Of a DNA stretch of 64,000 bases, positions 20,241 to 30,534 are shown one piece after another. The notes under the pieces were generated by a model. It worked only from the letters and a program-made list of their open reading frames with translations. It was not told where the DNA came from and made no database searches. The stretch comes from Isochrysis galbana (lineage: Eukaryota; Haptophyta; Isochrysidales; Isochrysidaceae). The DNA lies in assembly GCA_018136815.1 (NCBI GenBank), contig CM030932.1, positions 7,122,230 through 7,186,229 on the forward strand, written 5' to 3'. Every line of letters starts with the position of its first letter. Positions within the stretch are counted from its first letter, which is position 1. A program made the position numbers and the translations under genes.

Positions 20241-20433
20241 ATAGATAGAACGTTTGTTTGCGTCCGTAGTCTGCCCCAGCCCGCCCTCTGTGCTTGGCCC
20301 GACGTAGTGCACGCGAAGACAGACGACGTCTGCAGACGAATGAAGGGGGTAGCGTGCAAAGGTGGTGAACTGTATTCTGTGGGTTTAGGGTAGGCGTTGT
20401 TGGCGAGAGCCGGCAACCGGTAACGTGAGTGCG

Positions 20434-20578
20434 TGGTGCCGTTTTCGTCGCGTACGTGGTGCTCCTGGGCCTCTCCTTCGGGGTGCTCGCTGGGGCTCAT
20501 CAGGGTAGGGTGAGACTCCCCGCGGGAGGGGAAGAAACCGGAGGGAAAGGAGACCAAACAAATGAAGGCAAGCTGCCT
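20434..20578 (+). pseudogene. Dispersed 3' fragment of a cytochrome b561 gene
   Basis: The sequence matches the last ~45 coding bases and 3' flank of the gene at 57728-58190: GTCGCGTACGTGGTGCTCCT, then CTCTCCTTCGGGGTGCTCGC, the stop region, and GAAGAAACC...GAAGGCAAGC. It is too short to encode a protein. It is one of three copies (also 57.7 and 58.6 kb), so this 3' end has been mobilised repeatedly. Confidence 0.75.
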
Positions 20579-20584
20579 AGTGCT

Positions 20585-20830
20585 TAGTTAGATCTCAAGG
20601 AACCGATCCCCCCGCGAGCGCGACCGCAAATTCTTTACAGGTAGAGCGTGAGCGCGCGTGGCGGAGGGGGAAAGGGGGGGAGAATCGCACCATTTCTTGG
20701 TTCTTGGCGAAGATTTTCGTAGTGACAGGTGGCCCCCCTGGGTTTTTTATTGGGTATCGCGCCACGGTCAAAAAATGCAGCCCAACCCTTACTAGTAGTT
20801 AAAAGTTTAAAAGCCCCTGTGTGAACGCCC
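20585..20830 (+). repeat. Inverted repeat, left arm, flanking the kinase-LOV gene
   Basis: It matches 25315-25600 in reverse complement with moderate divergence: GGAACCGA, TAGAGCGTGAGCGCGCGTG, CTTGGCGAAGATTTTCGTAG, TTTTTTATTGGG, GGTCAAAAAATGCAGCCCAA. The arms are about 4.5 kb apart, one on each side of the gene at 21099-24515. Confidence 0.75.
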
Positions 20831-21098
20831 TAGAAGGGGGAAAGGGGAAGGGACGGAGAGAAGGTAATAGGGGCAATGGCGGATAGCAAGCGAGCTGGCA
20901 GCCGGCCGCTAGCAGGTGTTTTAGCTCTGAATCTTCAGGATTTTTTTTACTTCCTCAGGTAAGTCACTACGTCACTACGGTCTAAGACAATTACTTCTAC
21001 GCTGCAAGCGTTGCATCGATTACATAGAAGGTATCGGTACCTGCGATATAGATCCGCGCCTCCCCTACGCAGCCATCATGTTGAGAGTGCACGCATCC

Positions 21099-24000
21099 TC
21101 ATTCGTTTGGACCATTGCAACATTGAGAATACGGCGGTTGCGCGCCAGCCGCCTTGATCTCCATCAGCTTTCGGACACTTCGTTGCACGCGGACTAGGCG
21201 CTTGTAAAATTCAGGATTCATCCCGACCTGCGCCGCCACGTAATATTGAACGACGGTGCCATTGTATTCGATGCTCGGATACATGGATAGGCAGTTCCAG
21301 AAGCCCTCGCCATCGCTCGTGACATTCCACAGCGTGACTCGCTCCGCCCTTCCCGTGCGAATGGCTTCCGAGAGACGAAAAGTGGCGTCGGGATCAGTAG
21401 CACCCGTCTGAAGCCTATTGCAGTTGCGGTTAATGATTTTCGCGCGCCTGTAACCTGTCAATTTGAGGAAGCCTTCCGAGACCCACGTCATTGGAAGGCC
21501 AGGCGTATTACGGACTGCAAGCGAGAAGCCTACTTCATCAAATGCATCAAGGGCTGAAGATAAGACCGTGGCACAGAAGCCGAGATGAGCGCCAGGCTGC
21601 GAAGAGAGGCCACCAAGCAAGTCATGTTGCCAAATATAATGCCTCGCAGCGGTATCCACCTCCTTGCCTTGTTGGCCGTGCTCGTGATGTGCGGTGTCCT
21701 GGTGATTCGGGTCAGCGTTCACGTCGACAATAATCACGGCAACGAGATCAAGCCCCTCGTGTTTGAATGGCGCAATATTTACGAGTAGAGCGTGCGGTCG
21801 ATCCGCACGATGCAGAGTGACGAGCTCCTTCGTTGCGCGTCCGAAGCGCGCCGCCTCGCGAAGCGAGTCGACGACCTCCAGCGCGTCGGGCTGGATCGAC
21901 GTGTCCACGTTGGTGCGCAGATGGTGCAGCAGCTTCAGGTTCAAACCGGGTCGGTCACCTTTGAGGCCCAGCGCACGGGCGAATCCGATGGAGCTAACTG
22001 CAATTGGCAAGTCGCAAGACTCATCGTTGAACAGCAAGTCAGGGCAACCCTTGCAAATGGCGAAACCAAGGTCGTTGCATGCAGTCGAAAGAAGCGAGAG
22101 CACCTTGCGGGCGTAGAACTGCGACATCAAGGCTTTAGCTGCGTGTTGATTCGGATCGAAATATTCCGATGATTCGCTCTCCTCGCTGGACATGTCGTCG
22201 GCGGCCCGTGGTATGCTATCCCCTTTTTGCCTAATCTGGCGGAAGATGGCGCCAGCGTCGTAGTACGCAGCGTGATCAGTGATCAGCCCGTTTTCACACA
22301 CATCGACCGAGATTCCGTGAATCAGCACCCGTCTCCCTGTCGGCGGCACATCTATGAACTCCCCATCTACCTCGAAATGCAGCGGCCCCGTATGTGTGCC
22401 CGACCACGCCCAAGACGTGACGACTCGTTCATCCGAGGCAGACTGATCGACAATGTTATAATGAAGGTCGGGGAATGCGCGAACTAGCAGCTCGCGACGC
22501 TCGAGGTAGCGCTCGATCGGTGAGCGCGATGCTGCTCCTTCTCGCGCAGGCATTTGTGTACCCGCTGCGTTAAAGCTAAAGGTCGGAGCGAAGAGTTTTG
22601 ACACAGCCTCATCGTCCAGCTTGTCGTTAAAGGACATCTCATAGCGCTTGCGGACCAGATCCTTGGCGGACTCGGCAACAGTGACGTCGACGAAGGTCAC
22701 GGTGATTGCGGCATGGCCTTCATGCGTTGGCATCAGAGCCACACTGTGATTAGTCAGTTTCGATGTCTCGTCGAACGCGTAGAGTAAATACACAGGGGGC
22801 TCACCTCCCGGCCTGAGGACGCGGACAGGTTTATGCTCCACGCTCATTGTAGGTTTTGTTGGCGAGCCGTCACTCCCCGCAGCTTTCAACCGTTCCAGTA
22901 TCTTGTTGAAGGCTTCAATAAATGGCGCAAGTGTCTCCGGGTCAATACAGGGTGGGACACCGTCGCGGTCGGAGATGAAATTCATCCCAAAAAATTGATG
23001 GCCTTGGCCTGCACCAAGGCCAAGGAGCTCGGCCAGGGGATTGGAAATACGCCAAACCGTACCGTTGGACGTGAGCTCCATTGCCAGGGCGGACGTGGCA
23101 CCCCCACCATGACCCATCATAGGATTGCTCGTGATCACGTTGGCAGAGGTGCGATTTGACGAGATTTCCCCGTGTTTATCCGGTCCGGGTGCAGAGGACC
23201 AAACCTCACCAAATTCCGCCTACGATAAGAGAAGGAAGCTAGTGATGAGGCACGAGCCGATAACTAGATGCGCCGAGCTTCCGCAGCGGCACTGCAGCCT
23301 GCACCAGCAGTACCTTTGCCAATCTCTCACCACTTCACAGGCGCGGCACTTCTTCTCCACCTGACGCACCTGAAGGCGAGCGCGCTGTTCTGCATGCGAC
23401 GACATGTCACTATCCACCTCATTGTCCACCGGGGTGTACGGAGCAGGCATTTCCATTCTGAAGAGGGCATCCCAATCCAGACCTGTGTAGAATGGCACTG
23501 ATCGAATCTTGATTCCATCCAGCCGGAGATCAACCGACCGGTTCATCAGGCCACGGATCGCACCCGCACATTCCGCGGATACGCGTGACGGAATGTTTGG
23601 GTCGGTGGAAGTGATTGCCCTGACGAGCAACTGCAGATCGTCGCTCATGAACGGGCCCCTGCCCGTCACCATCTCGAACATCAGGCAACCGAGAGTCCAC
23701 CAGTCCACCGCCACCCCGTATTCCTTGCCCTGGAGCAATTCGGGTGCCATGTATTCTGGTGTACCAACACCTGCGGCATGGGGGCAGTCAGAAGCCTCGA
23801 ATGATGTCCCTCCCTAATATCAGCGACAGCAGTGAGGCCGGCCGGGTAAAGTCAAAGGACATAGCGATCATGGGCAATGAGCGCACAGCTGCCGCGAGCG
23901 AGAGCTCTGCCATTCATCTTCTTGGCAAATCCGAAGTCTGTCAGCTTCATGTGGCCATTGATCGCCACCATGACGTTCTCTGGTTTGAGGTCACGGTATA

Positions 24001-24515
24001 TGATGCCATGCTCGTGCAGATGTTGTAATGCCAGCACGATCTCAGCAGAATAGATCCGAGCCCAATCCTCGGGAAGCCGACCCTTCTTCTCAATGAGAGA
24101 GAAGAGGTCTCCGCCGCCAACGAAATCCATCACCAGGTAGAGGTGCTGGTCGTCCTGGAACGAGTGCTGCAAGCTCACGATGAAGGGGTGGCGGTTTTCC
24201 GCCATCTCCTGCAGCACCTGCGAGCACCAAGCCAAAGGGCACAGGCGTGCGCCTCAGCCGCGCTGCGGATGGGCGGGAAGCGGCGTAGGCGCGTACCTGC
24301 TTCTCCGAGATGGCATGGGAGATCGTGCGCGAGCCCTTCTGCACGAGGAAGCCCTTGCGGAGCACCTTGACAGCGACAATCTCCTGCGACTCGATGTTCC
24401 TTGCCATCATCACCCTGCCAAACTGGCCTTCGCCGAGGATGCCGCAGAACTGAAAGTCCTCGATGCTGAGCCTGCCATGCGAAGGCGGCAGGCGCAGCGT
24501 GCGCGCACCCTCCAT
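21099..24515 (-). CDS. AGC-type Ser/Thr kinase fused to PAS-SnoaL-PAS-LOV photosensory region (1023 aa, four exons)
   Basis: Exons (minus): 24515-24297, 24217-23887, 23770-23370, 23219-21099. Phases agree at each join and introns are GT-AG (GTACGC, GTGCGC, GTGCGT donors). Kinase, residues ~21-290: LGEGQFGRV loop, VAVKVL lysine, YRDLKPEN, LTDFGFAKK, SCVGTPEYMAPE, and an AGC tail (DALFRMEMPAPYTPV). After the last join come PAS (~362-504), a SnoaL-like fold (~502-654; FPDLHYN, YYDAGAIFRQI), a weaker PAS (~684-814) and LOV (~879-989; NRNCNRLQTGATD, with the photoactive Cys at ~917, codon 21420-21422). It would phosphorylate proteins under blue-light or flavin control. Phototropins put LOV first and have DFD kinases; this has the kinase first and DFG. 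Keeping the last intron would end the protein soon after the kinase. The fusion is inferred from splice signals. Confidence 0.82.
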
Positions 24516-24584
24516 TGCCGCACCGTACCCTAGTGGAGGGGAGCGGCGCCCTCCCTCTCCCTCCCGGCCAGGGCCCGCCACCGC

Positions 24585-24955
24585 GCGCTGCGCCCCACTC
24601 GGCCGCCCTCCTCCCCTGCTGTCTCTCCCTCCCTCCCTCTCTCTCCCTCTCGCTCTCTCTCTCCCCCCCTCCACCCCCCCCCCACCCCCGCCCCTCTTCT
24701 CTCTCTCCCCCCCTCTCTCTCTTCTCTCCCCCCGTCCCCTCTCTCCTCTCTCTCTCACCCCCCCGCGCGCCCCCTCTCTCCCCTTCTCCCCTCCACCCCT
24801 ACCTCCTCCTCTCTCATCCTCCCCTCCTCTCACGCTTACTCTTACATTATCGGACCCCCGCCCACCCCCACACGCAGGCACCGCAAGTCTCCCCCCCCCC
24901 CTACTACTTGTCCCCTTCACTGCTCCCCCCCCCCCCCCCCCCCGCTACTCTAGTG
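24585..24955. repeat. Polypyrimidine low-complexity tract upstream of the kinase-LOV gene
   Basis: Nearly pure C/T on the plus strand (purine-rich on the gene's strand), directly before the kinase start, so it lies in the leader or promoter. It includes a C run near 24925-24942. Long frames here are composition artefacts. Confidence 0.8.
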
Positions 24956-25144
24956 TCTCTTCCATGGTTGGGGAGAAAACGCTTTTTCTCGGGTCTAGAA
25001 GTCTAAAAGTACTAACGAGTCTTAGGTCGTACGCATCGCACGGAGATTCACTTTGTTTTACTGGTTAGAACGACAGCTGCTGCGGCGCCTCATTGGTCAA
25101 GGGATTTGCGCCGATTTCGGCGCTTCGACCCGGCAGTACTCCTA

Positions 25145-25600
25145 TGTAAGGAGTTAACGTCATATCCTAGCCAACCCCACTAGCTAATTGGACACAACTT
25201 TTCACTCCCGGAATCCCGCCATGCCTGACGAGCCAGGTGTCCGAGTGATACCGGGGGGTGGGAACACTGGCCCCTCCCCTCGATATTTGTCCCCCCTCCA
25301 TAGCCATAGGCCATAGGGCATAGGGCGGTCAAACAGGGGCTTTTTAACTATTAGTAAGAGTTGGGCTGCATTTTTTGACCGTGGCGCGATGCCCAATAAA
25401 AAAGCTCAGGGGTCAGGGGGGGGCTACCTGACGCTACGAAAATCTTCGCCAAGAAATCGTAAATCGTGCGATTCGCCCCCCCTCTCTCCGCCTCCGCCTC
25501 CGCCCCCTCCGTCCTCCCTCACGCGCGCTCACGCTCTACCCGTAAAGAATTGGCGGTTGCGCCCGCGTGGGGTTCGGTTCCTTTATTATATCTAAGCTAC
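25145..25600 (-). repeat. Interspersed repeat, right inverted arm, with other partial copies
   Basis: The part 25315-25600 pairs with 20585-20830 in inverse orientation; the part 25150-25255 matches 6366-6475. The word AGGGCGGTCAAACAG at ~25321 recurs near 37042. So this is one member of a repeat family about 450 bp long, not just a local inversion. Confidence 0.7.
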
Positions 25601-26361
25601 ATTTGGCATTTGGCATTTGATCCCCGCCCGATGCAGCGCCGTGTCGGGCTGCTGACAGTCCGACCACCCCCTGATCCTCTAGCCTCTAGCATCATTGCCC
25701 GCGCAGCCCACCCAGCCAGCTCCTCACAGCGCGCGCACGCGGCTACCCTGGCTACAAGGGGCCCCGCTCCGACCATCCCGACCCGCCCCTCGCCCCTCGC
25801 AAGATTTGCCCTCACTCGAACTCGGCATCGAGAACCCGGACCAGCTCACCAACGCGGCCGTCCACGCGTGGCTAACGAGTAACGAGCCTCCGCGTTGAGG
25901 CTGCCTTCGCAGTCCTCCTCTCTCTGACAGTGCCAGATCCGGCGCTGATCGATGAGGTGAGACCCGTGGGCGGCCTCAGGACGGGCCACGTCGTGGCGCT
26001 CAACGCCACGGCGAGGAGGAAAGCCCAAGATCCGGCCAGAACGCCTCACAGCGCATCTGGCGGGAACCCACCACCTAGAGCCTAGAGCAGATATCATCTT
26101 GTGCCGCTGGGTGGTGGGCTTGGTAGGCGGTATTGGACATCAATCCATACTGCAAATGACGCGCGACGGCGCAACGAAAGCGCTCCAGGCACGCGGAGCT
26201 CGCGCAGCGAAGGCGCAAATCAAGGTCTTGGCAGCAAAGTCAAGGATCAAGGAAAGCCGTAGACCGCAGAGCCGACGCGGCGTCCGTCGACCTCAGGTGG
26301 GCAGCTGAGGCAGAAAGGCGCGGGACTTCTACCGTCCCCGTTAGAGTATTCTAGAGTAGAG
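25601..26361. other. Intergenic region before the RsfS gene
   Basis: No gene was recognised. A plus-strand frame ends ELGIENPDQLTNAAVHAWL before a stop at ~25898, which could be a decayed exon. The stretch GACCCGCCCCTCGC at ~25785 also occurs near 3938, so some of this is repeat. Confidence 0.3.
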
Positions 26362-27423
26362 ATGTTTTCAGAGAGGGGAGTCAGACGGCGCGCCTATCAC
26401 CTTCACGCCACCGTGCCAGGCCAGGGCATGCTGCGGACCAGCTCGCGCGTGCGAGGCATGGCCTCCGCAATGCCCCGCTTGGGTCTCCATAGGCCATGGA
26501 GCAGTCTGACTACATGGCAGCCACCTGTTCTGGGCGATATACCGCCGTCAGCCGGTAGGACAGCGCCGTACGTCTCGTTCGAGGAAGCGCAGAAGCTCAC
26601 ACAGCTGAGCGAGTGTGAAGGGCTGCCGCGTGCAGGATCAAGGTACACGATTCGTGAGCTCGCCGATACCCTCTTATTGGGTCATGCAGATGAAGTCACC
26701 GTGCTCGACATTCGGCACATCTCCGGCAAGCCAGCAGTTGACTGGCTGATCTTTGCCACGGCCCGCTCACCATCGCATATGCGAACTCTCACGCGCTCTA
26801 TCACATCGTTGCTCAAAGCTGCTGGCGTTCAGATGTTTGGCGCCCCCCCAGCAGTTGAAGGACAAACTGCCGAAGATTGGATGCTTGTAGATGCTGGGAA
26901 ATCAGTAATCTCCGTGCTCACTGCGGAGTCTCGCAGTGCACTCAAACTGGAGGACCATTGGTTAGAGCTGGGTGCACTCACTGCCATGCGGATGCCACCT
27001 TCAGCACCCATACGGAGGGCTGATACCCGTTCGGCCGACCCCGCCGCTATTTCAGCTTCAGATCGGGGCATTGAGGACGGAGTTGGGGTTGAGACCGAAG
27101 AGGACAGCGTGTACAGGGACGAAGTTCCAGACGAAGCGATGGATTTTGAGCTGATCTCATCACGGAGCGATGCTAGTAGAAGACAACCACATGAGTCTTG
27201 GACGCATGCAGATGAGAGTGACGAGTGGGAATATGAGGAGTACGAAGAGTACGAAGAGTACGAAGAGTACGATGCGAATAAGATGCCTGTGATAAATGGA
27301 AATGCCCAACGTGATCAACGCCAATGTGATGCGCCTGTGTGTCCTCCACGCACGAAGGGCTCCTGTGGAGTGGAAGATAGGGCCCTCCGTCGATATCAGC
27401 GTGGGCAGGACATAGAGTCCTGA
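26362..27423 (+). CDS. Ribosomal silencing factor RsfS/Iojap-like protein with acidic tail
   Basis: The 353-aa frame from the ATG at 26362 has a basic N-terminus (MFSERGVRRRAYH) compatible with organelle import. Residues ~95-205 match the RsfS/Iojap fold: IRELADTLLLGHADEVTVLD, GKPAVDWLIFATARSPSHM, EDWMLVDAGKSVISVL, ALKLEDHW. RsfS binds the large-subunit protein uL14 and blocks subunit joining; eukaryotic homologues act in mitochondria or plastids. The C-terminal ~150 residues are an unrelated acidic extension with an EEYEEYEEYEEYD repeat (27230-27275) from an AGTACGAAG unit. Which organelle it serves cannot be told. No intron is required. Confidence 0.85.
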   Translation: MFSERGVRRRAYHLHATVPGQGMLRTSSRVRGMASAMPRLGLHRPWSSLTTWQPPVLGDIPPSAGRTAPYVSFEEAQKLTQLSECEGLPRAGSRYTIRELADTLLLGHADEVTVLDIRHISGKPAVDWLIFATARSPSHMRTLTRSITSLLKAAGVQMFGAPPAVEGQTAEDWMLVDAGKSVISVLTAESRSALKLEDHWLELGALTAMRMPPSAPIRRADTRSADPAAISASDRGIEDGVGVETEEDSVYRDEVPDEAMDFELISSRSDASRRQPHESWTHADESDEWEYEEYEEYEEYEEYDANKMPVINGNAQRDQRQCDAPVCPPRTKGSCGVEDRALRRYQRGQDIES

Positions 27424-28084
27424 GTGGCCTTAACATATATAAACAGATGGACAGTAGTGGCTGCGTGAAAGACTAGGACTGGCATCAAGAAGATACGTGC
27501 AACATGCGGACCGCTCATGACGTGGCTCTAAGATGTGTGATGTTGTGTGCGCAACGTTGTATGTTGTGTGGTTTGTAGTGCGCGAGCGAATGCTGGATGG
27601 ATAGGCAGATGTCACATGTATGCACTTCCGGGGCTGCCATGAGAAGCAGAGCGCGAGCGCTGGCAGTGGCGCAACGCGTTGTTGGCTGAAAGCGCGCGCG
27701 TATGCGGCACCTCTCGCCCTCCCTTAGCCTTAGCTCAGCAGTTCTAGATATGTTGTGTGTGTTGTATTGGAGCTCATGCCAAAATTTTCATGTTCTAGCC
27801 GCGCGCACGCAGCGGCCTCAAACCGCCCATGTGCCATCGAATGACCCGCGTTCGGCAGCGCCGCCAATCACCACAGACCCGGTAGTTCCCATACACCCCT
27901 TTACTTGAAGCAGTATTCCCACACCCCGGTTTCCCTTACTATTCCATGTGCACGCAGAAGCAGCCCACTTCCGCACTTCGGCAACAGCACAGACACATCC
28001 CGAGGAGCCCAAGCCGACATGGGGAGGCAGCCGAAGAAACGCATCGACGTCAACGATTTCCGACCGTTATTCGAACACGTAGAT
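27424..28084. other. Intergenic region after RsfS
   Basis: Nothing was recognised beyond short frames. It is AT-richer than the gene. Confidence 0.4.
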
Positions 28085-29434
28085 AAACAACTATCGTTAA
28101 AACGATAGGGTCATGGAGCGCGCGCCGCCGCCCGCTCTCGCCGCCGCCGCCCTCGCCGCAATGGATGAAGCGTTCATGGACACCCCCTTGTCGCCGAAGC
28201 GACCGCGTCAAGACGACCCGCCCGATCAGGTGGGCGCAAGAGCCAGCGTCCCTCGCCCGGACGCCACCGAGAACAGAGCGACCAAGGCCTGCATGCTGGC
28301 AACAGTCAACATGCAGCACACACACCCCACCCTCCACAGCCACACCCAGCACACCCCACACACAGGACACCCCAATAGGGAAGGCCTCCGGCCCTGGCCC
28401 CTACACAGCCGTGATACCGCCCTCGTGCCCCGGCACGAGGGGCTGGCCCGGCACCATCATGGACATGACCCCCAAGAGGGCATGTCGACACAATACATTG
28501 CAGTTGGCATTGAGCAAAGATGGACCCCCAAGAAGGGGGCCAAGGGCAACAAAGGTGACGACAGGGGAGGAGCGCCCTACAACACGAGGGGACGAGACAA
28601 CAAAAGCGCCGCGCGCGAGCAAGAGACAGACCCGGCATCGACCCAAGAGGCCCAACATCAGAGCCAACAGCACATACAGAAAACAACACAAGGCCCCAAC
28701 AGCCCTACACCCTCGGAGAGAGGCGTCAGCGGAAGGACTGGAAGGACCACGATGAGCCCGCCGGGCCCAAAGGAGACACAGCCAAACAAAGGATTAACCA
28801 CACCCCCCACCCCGGCCACGCAGGTGGCACTGCTCGATGAAGGCCCCCCGATACCTGCCACAGGGACGTCTTGAGCCACTCCCTTCTTCTCGCCCCTCCT
28901 GTCGCCAGCCGCCCCCCTTCGCCCGTTTGCTAACGCAAACGGGGCTCGTTTCTCACCACACTCCATCGGGGGGGGTGCAAATCCCCCCCTCTCCCTCATT
29001 CCATTCTCTTCCGCCCCGGTCCCTGCGGCGCGTCGCCATGCGGCGCGCCATGGCCTGCTCTCAGAGGTCCTTCAGGGGCGCCCAGAGGGCCAGCAGGGGC
29101 AGCTCAGGGGGCAGTGGAGGCTGGGGCTCAGCCCCTGGCCCCCCCTGCCTCTCCCTCGCTCGCCTCGCTGGCCTTGGGTGCCGCCCTGAGGCCTCTGTCT
29201 GCCTGGCGACCAGGGATGGGGGGGGGAGTCAGTACGAGAGCTGGCCCATGCGGGCCTGGGAGTGCGGCTCGCGACCCGCGCCCACTAGGGGTCTGGGCTG
29301 AATTGATGAGTGCCCTGCCCCTGCCAGGGGGCAGGGGCTGGGGTTGAATGTACGGGCCCACCCCGGGGGGTGTCCGCGATGGAGAGAGGGGGGCGCGAGG
29401 CCCCCATTGACCCCCACTTATAAAGCAGTAGGTT
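28085..29434 (+). mobile_element. Non-autonomous non-LTR-like element: MERAP-start ORF plus shared tail
   Basis: It opens with the inverted repeat CTATCGTTAAAACGATAG just before ATGGAGCGCGC, the leader shared with 19946, 36859, 49063 and 57522. An ORF of 253 codons (28113-28874) follows, then a ~590-bp tail (28843-29434) that also ends the elements at 45311-46230 and 46771-47695 and closes with ACTTATAAA...GTAGGTT. No endonuclease or reverse transcriptase is present, so it would depend on a relative such as 17715-19946. I saw no clear target duplication. Confidence 0.65.
28113..28874 (+). CDS. Low-complexity ORF1-like protein of the non-autonomous element
   Basis: The 253-codon frame starts MERAPPPALAA and has LSPKRPRQDD near residue 28, like the RPRPPAEAE of the ORF at 19946. 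The rest is rich in H, Q, T and P, without a recognisable domain. The conserved ~200-residue ORF1 block of the other two copies is absent. It is probably a truncated or recombined ORF1, if it is translated at all. Confidence 0.45.
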   Translation: MERAPPPALAAAALAAMDEAFMDTPLSPKRPRQDDPPDQVGARASVPRPDATENRATKACMLATVNMQHTHPTLHSHTQHTPHTGHPNREGLRPWPLHSRDTALVPRHEGLARHHHGHDPQEGMSTQYIAVGIEQRWTPKKGAKGNKGDDRGGAPYNTRGRDNKSAAREQETDPASTQEAQHQSQQHIQKTTQGPNSPTPSERGVSGRTGRTTMSPPGPKETQPNKGLTTPPTPATQVALLDEGPPIPATGTS

Positions 29435-30534
29435 GCGCTACATGGCGACACAAGCCACGATCACACATCACCCACGAAAACCGTCCAGTCAACAAAGGGA
29501 CACTCCGAAAACTCACGTAAACAGTTGCCACAATCAAAGAAACGAGTCCGGAGAAGAATGCAGCCAACCGAAACGAAGCCACAACGAAGAGTCTCGAAGT
29601 AAACGGCGATCACTTCTCAAGAACACAATGCCCATCCTAAAGTTAAAAGACACACAAGCCATCGGAGCCGTCTAGAGTATTGTGGAAATACTCTGGATCC
29701 GACAAGTTGGTGGCTGATGGAGGGCAAAGCACTCTCAGCTTCCAGCTTGGTCGCGAGCCGCCCGTATTTCTTTTGCTTTGTCACCCAACTTCCGCGTCGT
29801 GTGGGCGCGAGTTTTCGTTATTGAAGTGCATGTTTGGAGACGTGCAAATGAATTCGTTGTCCGATCAGCTCCAGTGTGCGCATTGATGCTCTGGTACAAC
29901 CAACGTCAACGTGACACGTGAATGATGACAAGTGAACGTGAGGTCTGAGGTCTGACTTGTGGCTTGTGTGCTAGTTTGTTATTTATCAGAGCGCTCAACC
30001 ACAATTACAAATTATAAATAACTGAATCAGAGTAATGTATGTAGTGATGATAGGTAATAGATATCTCGATATCTCACATCTTAATACTTAAACTTAATAC
30101 TAACACTACTACTAATACTTCGCATTAACTAATAGTTAACACTAGATATAATAGCGTATCGTCGATCGGTGTAGGTGTAGGCGTAGTTACAGTACACAGT
30201 ACACGAGTACACGTGTACGCGTGAGCGCAACTCCACAAGTTCGCCGCGAAATATCGTCGAAATTTGGGCGGGGAAACGCGAAATATTGGCGAAATATCGA
30301 ACGAAATTTGGGCAGGTCTCAAACGAAACTCTGGCCTGTCCCTAGCCGCTCTGCGAAGCCCAAGCCTCTACTACAGACTAGGAGTAAAGGGACTGAAAAT
30401 TCTAGGGTGACCGACCGACCGACCGACCGCTGCTCCTCGAGAAGCGGTCGGGCGGGCTGGAGCTGGCCGCGCGCTCGTCTTGCCTCAGGTGGCTGCACCG
30501 CGCAATTGGGCCTGGGCGTGGTACGGCCACTTCC
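29435..30534. other. Intergenic region with a GCGAAA-rich repeat
   Basis: No gene was recognised; 29433-29675 has a basic 80-codon frame of unknown meaning. Positions ~30225-30350 belong to a dispersed repeat (GCGAAATNT..., AAACGAAACTCTGGCCTG) also found at ~31570-31680 (inverted) and ~60350-60465. A (GACC)n run lies at ~30410-30428. Confidence 0.4.

Noticed and set aside
24463-25068. Pro/Ser-rich frame on the plus strand
   Set aside because: Translation of the polypyrimidine tract antisense to the kinase leader.
28837-29301. Long frames in the tail repeats (also 45726-46145 and 47189-47608)
   Set aside because: Not preserved with coding-type changes among the copies; explained by G/C-rich non-coding tails.
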